64,000 nt of DNA from Monosiga brevicollis MX1 (lineage: Eukaryota; Opisthokonta; Choanoflagellata; Craspedida; Salpingoecidae), in NCBI RefSeq assembly GCF_000002865.3, contig NW_001865049.1:776774-840773 (forward strand), read 5' to 3'. Shown piece by piece: positions 23,428 to 35,805 of this stretch (positions are counted from its first letter, which is position 1; each line of letters opens with the position of its first letter). The translations under genes and the position numbers were made by a program. The notes under the pieces are model-generated. The model had not been told where the DNA came from and ran no database searches. It was given only the letters and a program-made list of their open reading frames with translations.

Positions 23428-26400
23428 CTATTCTATCATAGAGTAACACACCTCCTTCATGTCCTCGACTAGCGCATCTTGATCGGATCGACTGGCCAAG
23501 AGCATCAGCACCCGGCGCAGCACAAGCAGCGTGTCACAGCCCGTGCAGCTGTAGCAGGCCTGCTCAAGTGGAGAGGCTGGTGGTCTTTGCAAGAGCCCTC
23601 GACAAAGGGCACGCAGTGGATCAACAGCTCCAACCTCGGCGCAAATTCGTGCGAATTGAAGTACGGCATGCTCAAAGGCTGCCACGTCCCCAATCACGCG
23701 TGCTGTAACCACATTGGCCTCGGCTTGGCTGACCTTGACAAGGCGCTGCGTGGACACGGTTGCATGAGTGTGTCCCTGTCCTCAAGCTCACCATACGAGA
23801 TGGGCAGAAGAAAAGCGAGGTTCCTGTCAAGGATGCCATACAAGTGTGCCTAGGACTGACCAGGGCTGATTCGTCCAGCGCGGCGGCCTCGCGCATTTGC
23901 GTAGCGGAAGCGGCAACCACATTGACCCGGCTTTGAAGGCGCAAAAGGGCTGAATCGGTATTCTGCACCGCGGCGCTCAGCGCCCGAGGAGGAGCCAACA
24001 CAGATGGAAACGGATGTCGAGCTGCCAGCTAAACCATATTGCGTCCACCCCAAAAAAAATACAGGCGCGTGTTAGAAGCCAGCCTTGCGGCAGGTAAGCA
24101 AGAGAAAAAAAAACATGGATGATGACCATGGTGGTAGACGGAAATACGATGTTTCAAAAGTAGACACGAAGAAAATCAAAGGCACGAAGGGAAAGAGGAA
24201 CAGCAGCCTACCTCCACCCAAATCTCAGCCTGTGGTTCCCACGCATAAGCACGGCTGACGGTCTAGGTCAAGTTCCAACGCTTGAGCACGGTCTCGCGGC
24301 AGTCAAGATAGGTCAATTCAGAGGCATGATGGGGTGGCTTACCCCTTTCATCTGCAGATATACGATCAGCGTCGTATTGTCCAGCAAGTCCACCCCAGCA
24401 AGGGTGCTACTATTGGATCGGCCTGCTGACAAGCCAGGAGTATCCAAGGTCAGATGAAACAGATGCCGAAACACAACACGGACTAATCCCCGCCGAATGT
24501 TGTGTCGTCTGATCGCGCTTTTTCTCCGAGGCACATACCGGGAAGGACGGGCTGGAGATCAACATTGGCATACAGCTTGCTGAGGGCACCCTTAGAGTCG
24601 ACACGCCTGACGTGGTGTAGTACAACGCCCTGGCATGAGTCCGAAACGGCAAGTACCACACGTGTGGGATTCAAGTTGTAGGAGAGGATGAAAAGACGTA
24701 CCAAGCGTAAACGCGCGCGCTTGATGTTACGACAATGAGAACGTCCTCAACAAAGCGCATCAACGCCACAAACGGCGCAACGCGAAAGGGGGGCGATAGC
24801 CTGCTTGAACACCGAGCAGCCAAGGCAGTGTGAGCTGACCAAGATCAAGGCCCCATGACCCGTACTCTCTTCACAACACAGCTTGCATACCGTAGGCCTG
24901 CTTGCAAGCTGAAGAAGTGAAGATGGCCGTCCTGGGAGGCTAGAGCCAAAACCGTTGTGCTGGTGGCACAGCATGCAACCTTTTCGCCAACAACCGCTTC
25001 CCAGATGGGAGTGGGTGGGGCTGCTTGTGTTACGTCAAGCTGTGAAGCGCTCCTTGTGGCTGAGGTTGGTTGGGTGCTACTTGCAGCTTCATCCCCAGCC
25101 ATGCCATGGCTTGATGACGGGAGGGGCGCGGTGTTCTCCTCTGGACCAAAGCATTGGACTAGGCCCATCACGTGGGACTTTTTATGCTCCGTGTACTTGA
25201 CCTGCGATACAGCAACAGGCGATGCAAGTGACCGTGAAGCCATGTCAGATGCCAAAGGCCAGCGTAGTGGCAGCCGTCTACAGACCCAAGTATTGTTAAT
25301 TTCCAGGCGAAGCTTTGGTGTGGTTGCGGTCTGATCGGCAGCCACGTGGCACGTGAAAGAGTCGCTCAGAGCCGCCGCACTCAGCTACGGCCGAGCCGAC
25401 GCAAAGAGATGGGGGATCAAAAAAAGTGAGCGGTGGAGAAGGGTGCGATAAGAAGCACGTGGTGCCAAGCCAGCTCCAAATCTACCGTTTGTAACCGGGG
25501 GATGGTTCCCAGAGCTGCCGGTGCCAATCCAGCTGCCGTTTGGCGCTACAAAAGCCGGAGCGAGGAGTTGTTATGTCTCGAGACGGAAAAAAAAAACGTA
25601 GCGGGCCTTGTGCCGCACGATGCAGGATGCAAGCAAGACCTACGTCAACCAAAGGGCCGGCAACATGGGCCACGGGCTGAGCCGTGGTGGTGATGACGCT
25701 GTTTGCGGCTGGGTCACTTGACGTGTTGCCGACGACCGACGTGGCCAAGCTATTCGACGGCGGGCGCCAAGGTGGGTAAGCCTTGATTTAAGAGGTCGCG
25801 AGGTGCACCATTTATCCTGCTCAGAACGTACGGTGTGGAGGTTGAGCTGACAATGCCGACCATTGGCTGAATACGCCTACGGTTGTCAGAGGTGCGCCTT
25901 TCCCGTTGATGCGTATATGTCATGGCGGCAGCACTGGAACCCATTGACACAGGTTCCAAGCGGCGTTTGGCAGCCGGAGACCCATCGTGCTGCTCCAGAC
26001 GACCCGGCTCGCTGCTTCGGCTTGGCTATCAGACATCATAGCAGGCGTATTAATCAAAACAGAAGGTATGCACGGACATGTGGCCAATTCTGGCACCACA
26101 GCACACACGGGGTGAGACCAAGGGCAGAAGTCAATACACGAGCATCCGTACGCACACTGTCGGCCTCCGGGCCATGCGAGGCCGCGACCGCATCAACGCT
26201 ACGAGCCTGATAACACGAGCAAAGCATGCGAGGAATCAGTCATGCCACCGCAATCAATTTGCGATTGCCCACCACGCATCTCCGATGCGTCTCACCCACC
26301 AATGCGAAAGCAGCTGAATTGGCTGCCATGACAGGGCGTTCAAAGACGCCTGGCCCATAGAGCTCCTGCAAGCGCCTGTACGTTGGCAATTCAAATGCCC

Positions 26401-28795
26401 AACGATGAGCGACAATGAGCTAGGTTGCCAGGGGGCCATCACCGTGCTTCACATGAACGTACTTGTGTTGGAGCGCGTTACTGAAAGGAATACCAATCTC
26501 GCCTGGGCTCAGTGAAATTAAGGCAACGGAACCATCGACAGAGACGCAGACACACTCGCCGGCTACCAAAACACACGAAACAGCACGACATCCTTGAGGT
26601 GAGCGTGCACGCTTGGATACAGGCATCGGGCTGATCGTGAATGACTTACCGCCCAGTGGGCTCCAAGCGATATCGGTCACGCTGTTGCTAAAAAGATTGC
26701 GGATGGCAGCGAGCGGTTGCTCATATCCCGAGCGCTACGATAGATACCAAAAACAGTGAAAGCAATCAATGGTGATGACAAGAATTGAAACTGATTTGCA
26801 AGCCAAGGAAGATTGCGAGCTCATCGCTCATGAACCGACCCAGATGGAGACTGAGCCATCTTCACCGCCGAGCGCAAGGCAGGAATGATGTTGCTTGCTG
26901 TGGCGCGCTGACTCCAGAGAGCGAAGCAGTTTGCGGCACGAGCGCTGGCAAGGGTTATAAAAAAAAACCAAGACATGAGCTCGCTGTGCAAAGGCTGACG
27001 CATTGGGCATTGCTGAACGGTACTCACAGCCACGGCCACAGGCCCTGTATGACCCACAAAATCAAAAGCTCGAGCTTTCTCCTGCGAGGGTCGGGGAGCG
27101 CCGATAAGGTGTGCAAAGTTGCGAAGGCAATGATCAGCCAAGAAGATAACATTGACATGTCAATCCCACCTTGCGATCAATGGAAACAGCGACGGGGAAA
27201 TGATTGTTTTGGCCATGTACTGCAGGAACGCAAAATGCAGGTGAACGTGGCAACTGAAATGGGGATGGCGCGAGGCCCAGAGCATAGCCAGCGCCCACCG
27301 CAACAAAATTTTGATGGCAGACAAGATTTAAAAAACGAGGAGACAAAACAGACCAGCAATGAGACCCAAGCCATCTGCAGTCCAGTCAAGTCGATAGAAC
27401 ATGCCCGAAGCTCCTTGCTGTCAAAGTGAGTTTAAAAGGAGATTGCGCGGGGTTTGTTACGTGCACACACGTGGTACAAGTAGCCCAGGACACGGGTGTG
27501 CCGTGAGCACGGACAGCGAGGTGACATTTGCACCAGCGGAACAAGGGCGCAAGAGGAGAAAGGGGCTCGACCTGGCTAAAGTGTTCAGTGACGACAGCCT
27601 CCTGCTTCCAAGTTGTCGTGTCCCAGATGCAAACCTTTTGATCTTCGCCCTAAAACCGAGGGGTACCAAGGCAAAGAGCATCAGAGGGGTCTTAACGTCA
27701 CCGCGCAAACAAAGACATCGAGGCAGTCTGCAAGCACAAACTTGTGAGGCGACAAAAGCCCCCAGAGGATCCCAGCTGATGCCGCGCACAGGGGCATCGT
27801 GACCCTCAAGCTCGCAGATCTTGCCTGGCAATCAGCAAACGCACGTGACAGCGGTAAGCATGGCCATAGAGACTCCACGTCATGAGGAACCCAATGCCAT
27901 GATACGGGGGGTTTGGAACAGATGGCTTACGAGCAGTGGACGTTTGCCAGACGAGGATGCGGTGATCAATGGCACAGGAGATGAGGCGATCACCGTCGGG
28001 GGACCAGGCTAGGCTGACGATATCAATTTCACCGTGCCCACGCAGCACGGTCTGCGGACGCCAGCCCTCGGTCGACTGCTCTTCCCCAAAGTTGCTGGCA
28101 AAGGCACCTGCACAGCGAGGCGTGAACACGCGAATGACACTGGGGCAGCGAATCATTATTGACAGTTGATGGAATATAGAAGCGTACCGGTCATTGGTTG
28201 CCAGAGAAGGATTAGCCCGTCATCACTGCACGATGCCAGAAGGAGGCGATAGGGATGCCAGCGCACGCAGTTGACCGAGGCTATGGCGTGAAACGGGAAA
28301 TTACAAGCAGTAAGTAAGAAAACGTCAGCCAAGCGAGACGAGAGACCAGGTAGGGGAAAAAAAGAATTAAAAAAAAAATAAAAATAACGTGCATCGAACG
28401 AACCACTATGTTCAGAGAGGGATGCCAGGATGCCCGAGTGCTCGTCCAGGCCAGAGGTAGCCAGAAGGCGCAGGGCCCGCATGTCCCAGATCCGTACTTT
28501 ACCATCTGTCGAGACAACGAGTAAAGCATCACCGGCGCGGCCAATCAGTGTGGCAACCACAGGGTTCAACAGGCAGCCGTTGGCGTAGCGTCAGCTGGGC
28601 ACGTACCCTGTCCGCCGGTGGCCAGACGGGTACCATCATGACTTATGTCGACCGAATAAATTGGGCTGTGCTCTACGACAGGGCAAGGCGAATTTGAATA
28701 AATGAAGCAAGGGGAAAAGGAGGGCCAAGCGCCGGGGATCGGGGATCAGGCGACCCCGGACCATGGTGGAGCCACTTTGGCTTGATGAGCTTCAT
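23428..28795 (-). CDS. HIRA: HIRA histone H3.3 chaperone subunit (WD40 plus Hira domain)
   Basis: Many short exons on the minus strand. Exon 1 (28795-28762) encodes MKLIKPKWLHH, matching the human start MKLLKPTWVNH. Exon 2 (28672-28607) gives PIYSVDISHDGTRLATGGQ, then DGKVRIWDM. WD repeats follow: ASVNCVRWHPYRLLLASCSD, VSLAWSPDGDRLISCAIDH, GHDAPVRGISWDPLGAFVAS and DIAWSPLGGKS. The segment VCVSVDGSVALISLSPGEIG matches the last blade of HIRA. Near 25890 RRRIQPM fits the B-domain motif (human RRRITPL), which binds ASF1. The C-terminal Hira domain ends near 23430-23757 with a helical FEHAVLQFARICAEVG segment. HIRA deposits H3.3 independently of replication. Many middle exons were not delimited; the limits and both ends are firm. 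Confidence 0.9.
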
Positions 28796-29465
28796 GCTGC
28801 GGTTTGCTGATCGGACCAGCCGCTCCTGCGCACTGAGACGCGTGCCACGACGCCCGCGCGGCAATATCAAATAGAAACGGACACAGCAGTCCAAGGCTTC
28901 TCAGTTCAGGCAGGCAGACGCGATGCAATGCAATGCTCGATGCTGTCGAGCGCACATGCAGCAACGGTGCTGACGTCCAAAGTGGAACACGTTGTGTCAG
29001 TGGAACGATAAAAAGAGGGGTGCTGGGAAATGCACGGAGGCCTGGTTCCTGGAGAGATAGAAACACCGGCGCCCACATTGAAGGAACGAGCCAAGGACGA
29101 TGCCACAAGAAACCGAGGTGAGGGAGAGTCGTCATCAGGTTCCAAGGGCCCGGAGGGGTGAAGAAGCCAAAACCGCTAAAACGTCACGGACCGAATATGC
29201 CCAAGAGTTGGGAGGGGCAGCAAAGCAAGGGTCAAGATCTGCAGCAACCAACGTGGGAAGGCAAAGACCAGACGGGGCGCCCACAAGCGCTTGAGATGCC
29301 TCGAAGGGTGAGTGGTCGGGGCGTGCTCGGGTCGCGCAGCGGCAGCGACTTAACGGTCACTCGATCAAATCGTTTAGCGAATACAGTGACAATAATCTCA
29401 TACTGTGAACACGAACGCAGTGACCAGTTGTACGGTAAGTCACAGTGGGCGTAAGCAGTGAAAAC
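28796..29465. promoter_or_regulatory. Divergent gap between HIRA and desaturase gene
   Basis: About 670 bp between starts on opposite strands. Frames here are short and lack family features. It probably holds both promoters, and possibly a 5' exon of the desaturase. The role is inferred from layout. Confidence 0.45.
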
Positions 29466-31433
29466 ATGATCCTCATTTTGGCAGAGAACGAAACCAGTGA
29501 AAGCTGTGTGATGGCGCGCGATGCAGTAGGGTCGGCGACGGCACGGGCCGAGCTGCCGTCACAACGGGCACACATTCTCGCCCCGCGCGTGGCTTTGCTA
29601 CCAGCCAGTCCGGCCAAATGGCTGGCGGAGAAGAATCAGCGGGATCAGGCGGTCTTTGGCGTTCCGGCGCATCTTTGGCAGGTCCACGGGCAGCTGTATG
29701 ACCTGACCGCCTACCTGTCACGCCATCCCGGTGGGCGCGAGTGGCTCGAGATGACACGGGGTTCAGATGTCACGGTGTTCTTTGAGACCCACCATCTGAA
29801 TCAGGCCAAGGCTTGTGCCGTCTTGCAGCAATACCGAGTTGATCGTTCCACGCCTCCTCCTGCCACCAGCTCCGACGCCTCGGCTGATGCCTATGAGTGG
29901 CAGCCGGACGGCTTTTACTGCACGTTGCGTGACCGCGTTCGAGCCACGTTGCAGCAAAACGGCACGTCTGAAGCACCCACGGCGGTGATGCTGGCCTACT
30001 GCTACACTTTTGTGGCGCTATGGTTCTTGGGCTTGTTTGGGACGCTGTTTTGGTGCAGTTGGGCTCTATCCGTCGTCACGGGACTTCTCACACTCCCCGT
30101 CATGGGGATTGGCCACAATTTCATGCACAAGCGCAATCATATCCTGCGATATACCTTTGACCTCACCTGCTTTGGGCACCACCAATGGCGGATCAGCCAC
30201 GTTCTCAGTCACCATTCGTATCCGGTCTGTGACATAATCGGCCAATGACCCTGCCCTTCCAGCAGGCATCGGCTGGCTGGTGCTCACGTCGCTGCTTGCT
30301 GCATCTCAGAACTTGTATCCTGATATTGAAGCCTCGCAGGTGGAACCCTATGCCACTTTTTTCCGAAGCCAGCCCAGCCAGACCATGCTTAGCGCCATCA
30401 TTGTGTGCGTACCAATTTGCGTTATATAAAGAGGGAGCAAGAAGCCAGGGGTGACAGAGTCTACGCTCACCACTGGCGGGTGAAGGTCAATGGGAAAGCG
30501 CCCTTCAGACAAACGGCTCTGAAGACTCATCTCAACGCGATTGTCCGACAGCGTGCCTGTGTTCTTTTGCATGATCCCAGTCATGGAAATGGTCCGGCTC
30601 GTGATGTACGGGCTGACGCGGGAGGAGCCGTGGCGTCCCGAGGTTTTGATCAAGGTGGCACAGGTTTGTCCAGATTGATGCCTGTTGGTCTGGAGTGCTT
30701 GTGTTGTTCTCTCTTTAAGGTGATCGCAGCCTCGGAAGCGTTGTACTTTTGGTTCTCTGATCCTGTCTGAATTGCCCATTCTCGGCACGGTGTCACCCGT
30801 GCATACAGCTGGCAATCTTTTATGCCGTGCAAGGTGGGGTGGGCTTGGCCCAGCTATGGTTGATCCATACCATCGGTGTGTGGCTTCTGTTTATTACTTC
30901 GCTCATCGTGCATCGAAGTGAGTTCGGCTGGACCGAAGGCTGTCAGCCGCTGGTCGCCGAGGAGCGCGATTTTGGACGGTAAGAGTGACCCCTCCCCGAG
31001 TGCCCGGGGCAAGCAAGCGAGTTTGATGGAGAAGACACCGCCTCATCAACACCCCGGGTACGTAGCCATACCATTTTAGCTACGCAAGATTATGCTGTCA
31101 ATGATCTGGGCTTGCTGGGCAAGCTTGTGCTGGCTGGCTCCTTCAATGACCACATCTGCCACCACCTCTTTCCAACCCTGGATCTGAGCAAGCAAAGCCT
31201 CGTGCGACCTGTCATCGTCGAGACCATGCGTGAATTCAAGGTAATGATGGCTCAAAAGCAGGAGGCTTCAGCTCGAGCAGCATTGATCGCTCACTTGTTG
31301 TTGCTTGGTTTATGTCCACGCGAAGGTTCCGTATGAGGAGCGTAGCTTCGGAGAGCTGTTCTGGCGTACCGCAACAACACTCGTTCGCTCTCCTGACGAA
31401 GGCCTGAAATACCGACCTCCACGAACCTCGTAG
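29466..31433 (+). CDS. Cytochrome b5-fused fatty acid desaturase, Cyt-b5-r type
   Basis: Exons 29466-30224, 30310-30404, 30552-30663, 30809-30978, 31066-31240 and 31326-31433 join in phase. An N-terminal cytochrome b5 domain has WQVHGQLYDLTAYLSRHPGG, whose HPGG supplies a heme ligand, with the second His likely in FETHHL. The membrane desaturase part holds three His boxes: HNFMHKRNH, HVLSHH and NDHICHHLFP. Box three is H-x-x-H-H, not the Q-x-x-H-H of classical front-end desaturases. Together with EMTRGSDVT, this matches the cytochrome b5-related group (Drosophila Cyt-b5-r) better than delta-5/6 enzymes. Hydrophobic segments lie near 29985-30115 and 30555-30620. It should sit in the ER and modify an acyl or sphingoid chain; substrate unknown. 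The true start may be 29466 or 29511, or lie in a 5' exon, as TTTTGGCAG at about 29480 could be an acceptor. Confidence 0.88.
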
Positions 31434-31978
31434 TGAGTCGCGTTGCGTGATGATTACAAAACTTGAATGGTCTGAAAGATGTGGAAAGAAAAACCTCCCT
31501 TCAAGAAGAAACCCAGGAATAAAAGACGAGGTGAATGAAAAGGTTTCAATTAAAACCGAATCTCTCGACGGAAGAAGTTCAAGAGGACGGGTATCTCGCT
31601 TAGAAAACGGAAAACAGAGAAAGAGGCACCGAGAAGGGCATTAAGGCTCAACAGCAAGAAACAGGCAACAGTGAACGTCAAGAAATCGATGAGCACCCAA
31701 AAAGAAAAGAAAGAAGCACGAAAAAGGGCTCGACCCAGCGCCGCGTGGTCACTTTCATAAACTCAGGAAAAGACACGCGGTCAACACAGACAGAAAAAAA
31801 AAAACAAAAAATAAGAGTACAAAAGGGCTCTCAAGCGCACCCGGTGCGCACTCATCACGCCAACGCCCATTGCATTGGAAATGGGCGAAAGCGTGTGCCA
31901 AGGGACAAAGGCGAGGGACAGAAAACCCAAACGCGAGAACATGCATGCATTAGCGACAGAGGAAGACCAAGCAGTTGC
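31434..31978. other. A-rich gap between convergent genes
   Basis: Purine-rich, A-rich DNA, including A runs near 31795-31815. It separates the stops of the desaturase and HMG-CoA reductase. No coding evidence. Confidence 0.6.
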
Positions 31979-33839
31979 TTAGGGGACAACAAGCATGGGG
32001 CCTTCACCATAGAGGTCCTCATCTGAGACAGCTGCCATCTCCACACCAATAGGGCAAGGAATGTCCATCGTCTCGAGGGACATGCCAGGGTAGAAGTACA
32101 GGCTGGGCTCATCATGGAGAGCGCTCGAGACGTGCTGGCCGTGCTGAACAGGGCCACCGGCTGAGGGATGGCCAATAAAGGCGGCGTAGTGGCGCTGAGG
32201 ACCAGTGTGCAGCTGACGGGCATCGGTATGCATACCGCGCTTCTGGGGCTCGGCCGGGTTGCTGGGAGTGGGTGCCTTGCGGTTGAGCTCAATGTGGGCC
32301 TTGAGAAGATCATCCGTGGCCAGGGCAGCGATGAGAGACAGCTCGCCGGCCATGACGGAGGAAGCAACGACGTGAGCCAAAGTGTCGGCGTTGGCACCGG
32401 TTTGTTCACGGTTGGCACCCTGGCAGCCAAGCATCTTGAGAGCAGCAGCCTGGGCGGGCAGGCTAGTACCACCACCAACCGTGCCGACCTCAATGGCGGG
32501 CATGGTCACCGACACGTGAAGGTCGTCGCCGTCCTTTTCGAGAATGGTCAGGCACTGAGAAGATTCAACCACCTGAGCGGGATCGTTGCCGGTGGCCAGG
32601 AAGACAGCCGCGACAATGTTGGCGGCATGCGCGTTGTAGCCACCCAAAGTACCAGCAATGGCAGAGCCGATGAGGTTCTTGTTGATGTTAACGGAGATCA
32701 TGGCATCGGGGGTGGTCTTGAGAACAGAGCGGACAATGTCGTTGGGGATGAGGGCCTCCGCCACGACGGAGCGGCCGCGGCCGCTGACCCAGTTGATGGC
32801 AGCTGCCTTCTTATCCGAGCAGGCGTTGCCGGACATGGAAATGAGCTGAGCATCGGGGAAGTTTTCCTGGAGAAGGTTGACGGCCTTGTGACAACCCTTG
32901 GTGACCATGTTCATGCCCATGGCATCACCGCAGTGGCAAGCAAAGCGCACGTAGAGGTTGCGACCAGCGACCCAAGCATCGATGGACTGAAGACGACCAA
33001 AGCGAGTAGTGCTGTTAAAGGCCTCAGTGAGAGCAGCCTTGTTCTCGGGCTGCTCAATCCAGAGGCGGACTTGCGCGGCAGCCGAGGCACTGGGCAGACG
33101 GAGAAGGGGGGCACGGGTCATGCCGTTCTTGACAATAATGGCCTTGGCACCACCCGCCTTGGAGATGGCACGGCAGCCACGGTTGGTGCTGGCCACGAGG
33201 GCACCCTCAGTGGTGGCCATGGGCACACGGAAGGGCTGCTCGTTGATGACAAGGGGGCCCACGACGCCCACGGGGAGTGGAAGGTAGCCAATGACGGCTT
33301 CGCAGTTGGCACCCTCGATTGAGCCGTAAAAGTTTTGGTAATCAAAAGTATCGGCGGGAAGGTCCTTGAACGTCATTTGGCTGTCGTCCGAGCCCTTGCC
33401 TTCGAGGTGGAGGCAATCGGCGAGGTATGCACGTCGCACATTAACGGCACGATGGCAGTCACGCAGTTCCTAGAGAAAATTGATGGCGAAGAGGAGTGAC
33501 ATCGTTGAGCTGGTGCGACAAGAGGCGACGCAGACGGGTGGTGGTACAGGTGCAGGGGCAGGGGCAAGAGCGGAGCGGGGCGTGGCGCCTCACCTTTTCA
33601 AGGTTGTGGAGCTTGATATCACCGTTGTGCAGGGCTTGCAGCACGGCCTCATCAGTCATGTTGGCAAAGTCGGATGAGGCATCCATGCTGGTAGCGGCCG
33701 CCAAAGGGTGTTGGTCACGCGTGGTAGTTGCCACGTTGCGCTGGTGGGCCAAAAAGTTGGTGGCAGCGCGGTGCTGCTGCAGGTGGCGACGCACCGGGGC
33801 GCCGAGGCGCATGGCAGCGACACGAAGCGCGGCAGCCAT
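31979..33839 (-). CDS. HMGCR-like: HMG-CoA reductase, class I catalytic domain without membrane domain
   Basis: Two exons, 33839-33594 and 33469-31979, join in phase to 578 residues. This enzyme makes mevalonate from HMG-CoA with NADPH. Eukaryotic class I motifs are all present: VIGYLPLPVGVVGPL, EGALVASTNRG (catalytic Glu), DAMGMNM, ACSDKKAAAINWVSGRG (catalytic Lys), GTVGGGT and VMAGELSLIAALA, followed by KAH with the catalytic His. The dimerisation helix (ALHNGDIKLHNLEK, then LRDCHRAVNVRRAYLA) is intact. The N-terminus has no transmembrane helix or sterol-sensing domain. It begins MAAALRVAAMRLGAPVRRHL, which is Arg/Ala/Leu-rich with no acidic residue for about 40 positions, like a mitochondrial presequence. 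The Ser that AMPK phosphorylates in animals (HNRSK) is absent (LNRKA). A C-terminal extension of about 85 residues is unusual. Confidence 0.95.
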
Positions 33840-33984
33840 TTTCGAGGTTGGTAGCTGTGTGAGGCGGCAGGCAAAGCTGATCCTTGGGTTCCGTCACGAG
33901 TGACCACCTCCAGCCACAGGACGAGTCGGCGTTCAGCAAGACCAACGAATCGTGAAAATGCCCACAGCAGACCGAGCCAGAAGG

Positions 33985-33987
33985 AGG

Positions 33988-34020
<33 letters not shown>

Positions 34021-34108
34021 CGTTGAAATGTTGAATGTGCAGTGTCGACGAACGAACGCGTGACTTTCTCGTTCTCTTTCTCTCTCTCTCGTTCTCTTTC
34101 TCTTTTGT
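33985..34108. repeat. GA and CT simple repeats upstream of HMG-CoA reductase
   Basis: A GA run (about 33988-34020) is followed by CT/CTTT runs (about 34075-34108). They lie 150-270 bp upstream of the reductase start on the minus strand. Confidence 0.85.
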
Positions 34109-34109
34109 T

Positions 34110-35805
34110 TTGAGTGTGTTTGCTGGGCTGTCCTTCAGATGGAATGGGGGGAATACCAAAGAAGGCCATATATGAACAAACACCTTACCATCATCACCTT
34201 ACCTGACCTGACCTTACTTCCCCACGCGTTACGTTGCTTGTGGTTTGGGCCACGCGTGTGCGAGTGCGGGGTGTGGGTGTGGGACATCAAGTTTATTATG
34301 CCTTGGGAAGGGGTGTGGAGGTGTGGAAAGTGGTGATCAGCAGATTATGCGACGAGCTGCGAGAAAGGCAAGAGACGCCTCAACAAAGAGGTGGCGTGAC
34401 ATCGCACGCGACGCGATTCGCCACCAGACAAACGTATGTGTATCAAACGTCACACTTTAAACATATAAAAAGCGTGACGATCATTCCACTTGTTTTCGAA
34501 ATATTTTCGCGGGGGTCGCGTGACTTTAACGGCGTTGAATCATCATGGTGGTGCGCACTAACATGAATTAGGCAATCGGATGATTTGTGTCGGAGTAGCG
34601 GAACATTGTCACTGCCTTGATTTGAAATCGGCCGAGCTGATGAAGCGTGTCTGTGTGAGTTGGTCGACCGTGCTGGACGAGAGAGTGCCGGTTACACTGA
34701 CCAGATACATGGCAGCCAGAAGCCATGCATCTCGTGTCCCATGTACCAGGAGAGAGCCTGGACGGGCGCTGCCATTGATGTGGCGCCGAGACCACGCCCC
34801 TCAACGACTGACGCAGTTTATACTTTGTCGCCCCTGCGGAGTGGGAGGAGAGGTCAGCTGATCACCTGATGAACGAGCACATTCTGCGATATCCACAACA
34901 ACAGGAACACCTCACATCACGTGATGTGGAAGGCGGGCTTCATCTGATATTATCTGACATTCAAGGTGCTGACATCTCTCCTGAAGAGTCTGGCTAAGTC
35001 TTGTCCGACGAAAAGGGGTCCATCGAACAACACACATGCACAACAGCTGTTCTAACGATTACACTATATCACACTTCAGACTCTAAGCATCCCGAGGCGT
35101 TGTGTCGCCTCGACTTTGCCCACGGGATTCTCCCCCTCCCAGCACCAAGTAAGCTTTAGTAAGCATGTAGGCTTGGAAAAAAATCTTTTACAAGCCTACA
35201 ACGTTGTGCAAGCTTATCTTTTCAGTATTGTTTTTTTTTTACTTTGCGTGTTTTTTTCCCTATTATTATTCAAGCCTACATCGTTGTCTTAAAAAAACCC
35301 CCATCACTTAGAATTCAAATTAACTAGTTTTTGTCAGACTCGAGAAACAGCTGTCTCTAAGCCAAAAACACCTGCAAACGACTTTTGAAGAGTTGAGTTT
35401 TGCGCATCTGATCATGTAAAATTTTTTTTCTGGGCTTGATGTCTGAGACAAGTTATGGTTGTTTTATGCATGCGAGCTGCAAGGGGTAGTTGTCTCTGAC
35501 TCATCTGTAACTCGAGAACGCGAACGAAATGAAAATGTCAGACTTTTTGGCAGTCGTGGTGGCAGCGTCGTGGCGCGTCACAGGAGTACCCTATCAAGTT
35601 CGGGTTTTTTTGGAGGCTGCGCGCACCTCACCAACGCTCGCTAACTCCATTCGTCAGAAAAACAAGTTACTAGGAATTTTGACTGCGCCTCACACATATA
35701 GTCACATGAGTCTCCATGGAGACGAAGTGGTCAACTTGGGCGAGGTCGTGAAATTTTTAGTCAACTTAGGAAGAGTTGACTGTATTTCATTCCAACCTAC
35801 GCGAC
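34110..35805. other. Gene-poor AT-rich region
   Basis: No supported gene. The stretch 35150-35480 is markedly AT-rich against the rest of the window, with T runs and a short direct repeat. It marks a change in base composition and may be mobile-element-derived or simply young intergenic DNA. Confidence 0.55.
35191..35287. repeat. Short direct repeat, CAAGCCTACAWCGTTGT
   Basis: A 17-bp sequence occurs at 35191-35207 and 35271-35287 with one difference. An inverted fragment (GTAGGCTTG) lies just before at about 35167-35175. Confidence 0.85.

Noticed and set aside
32168-33322. Plus-strand frame of 384 codons opposite HMG-CoA reductase
   Set aside because: Shadow of the well-conserved reductase exon. 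Its Gly/Val/His-rich content is typical of antisense reading of GC-rich genes.
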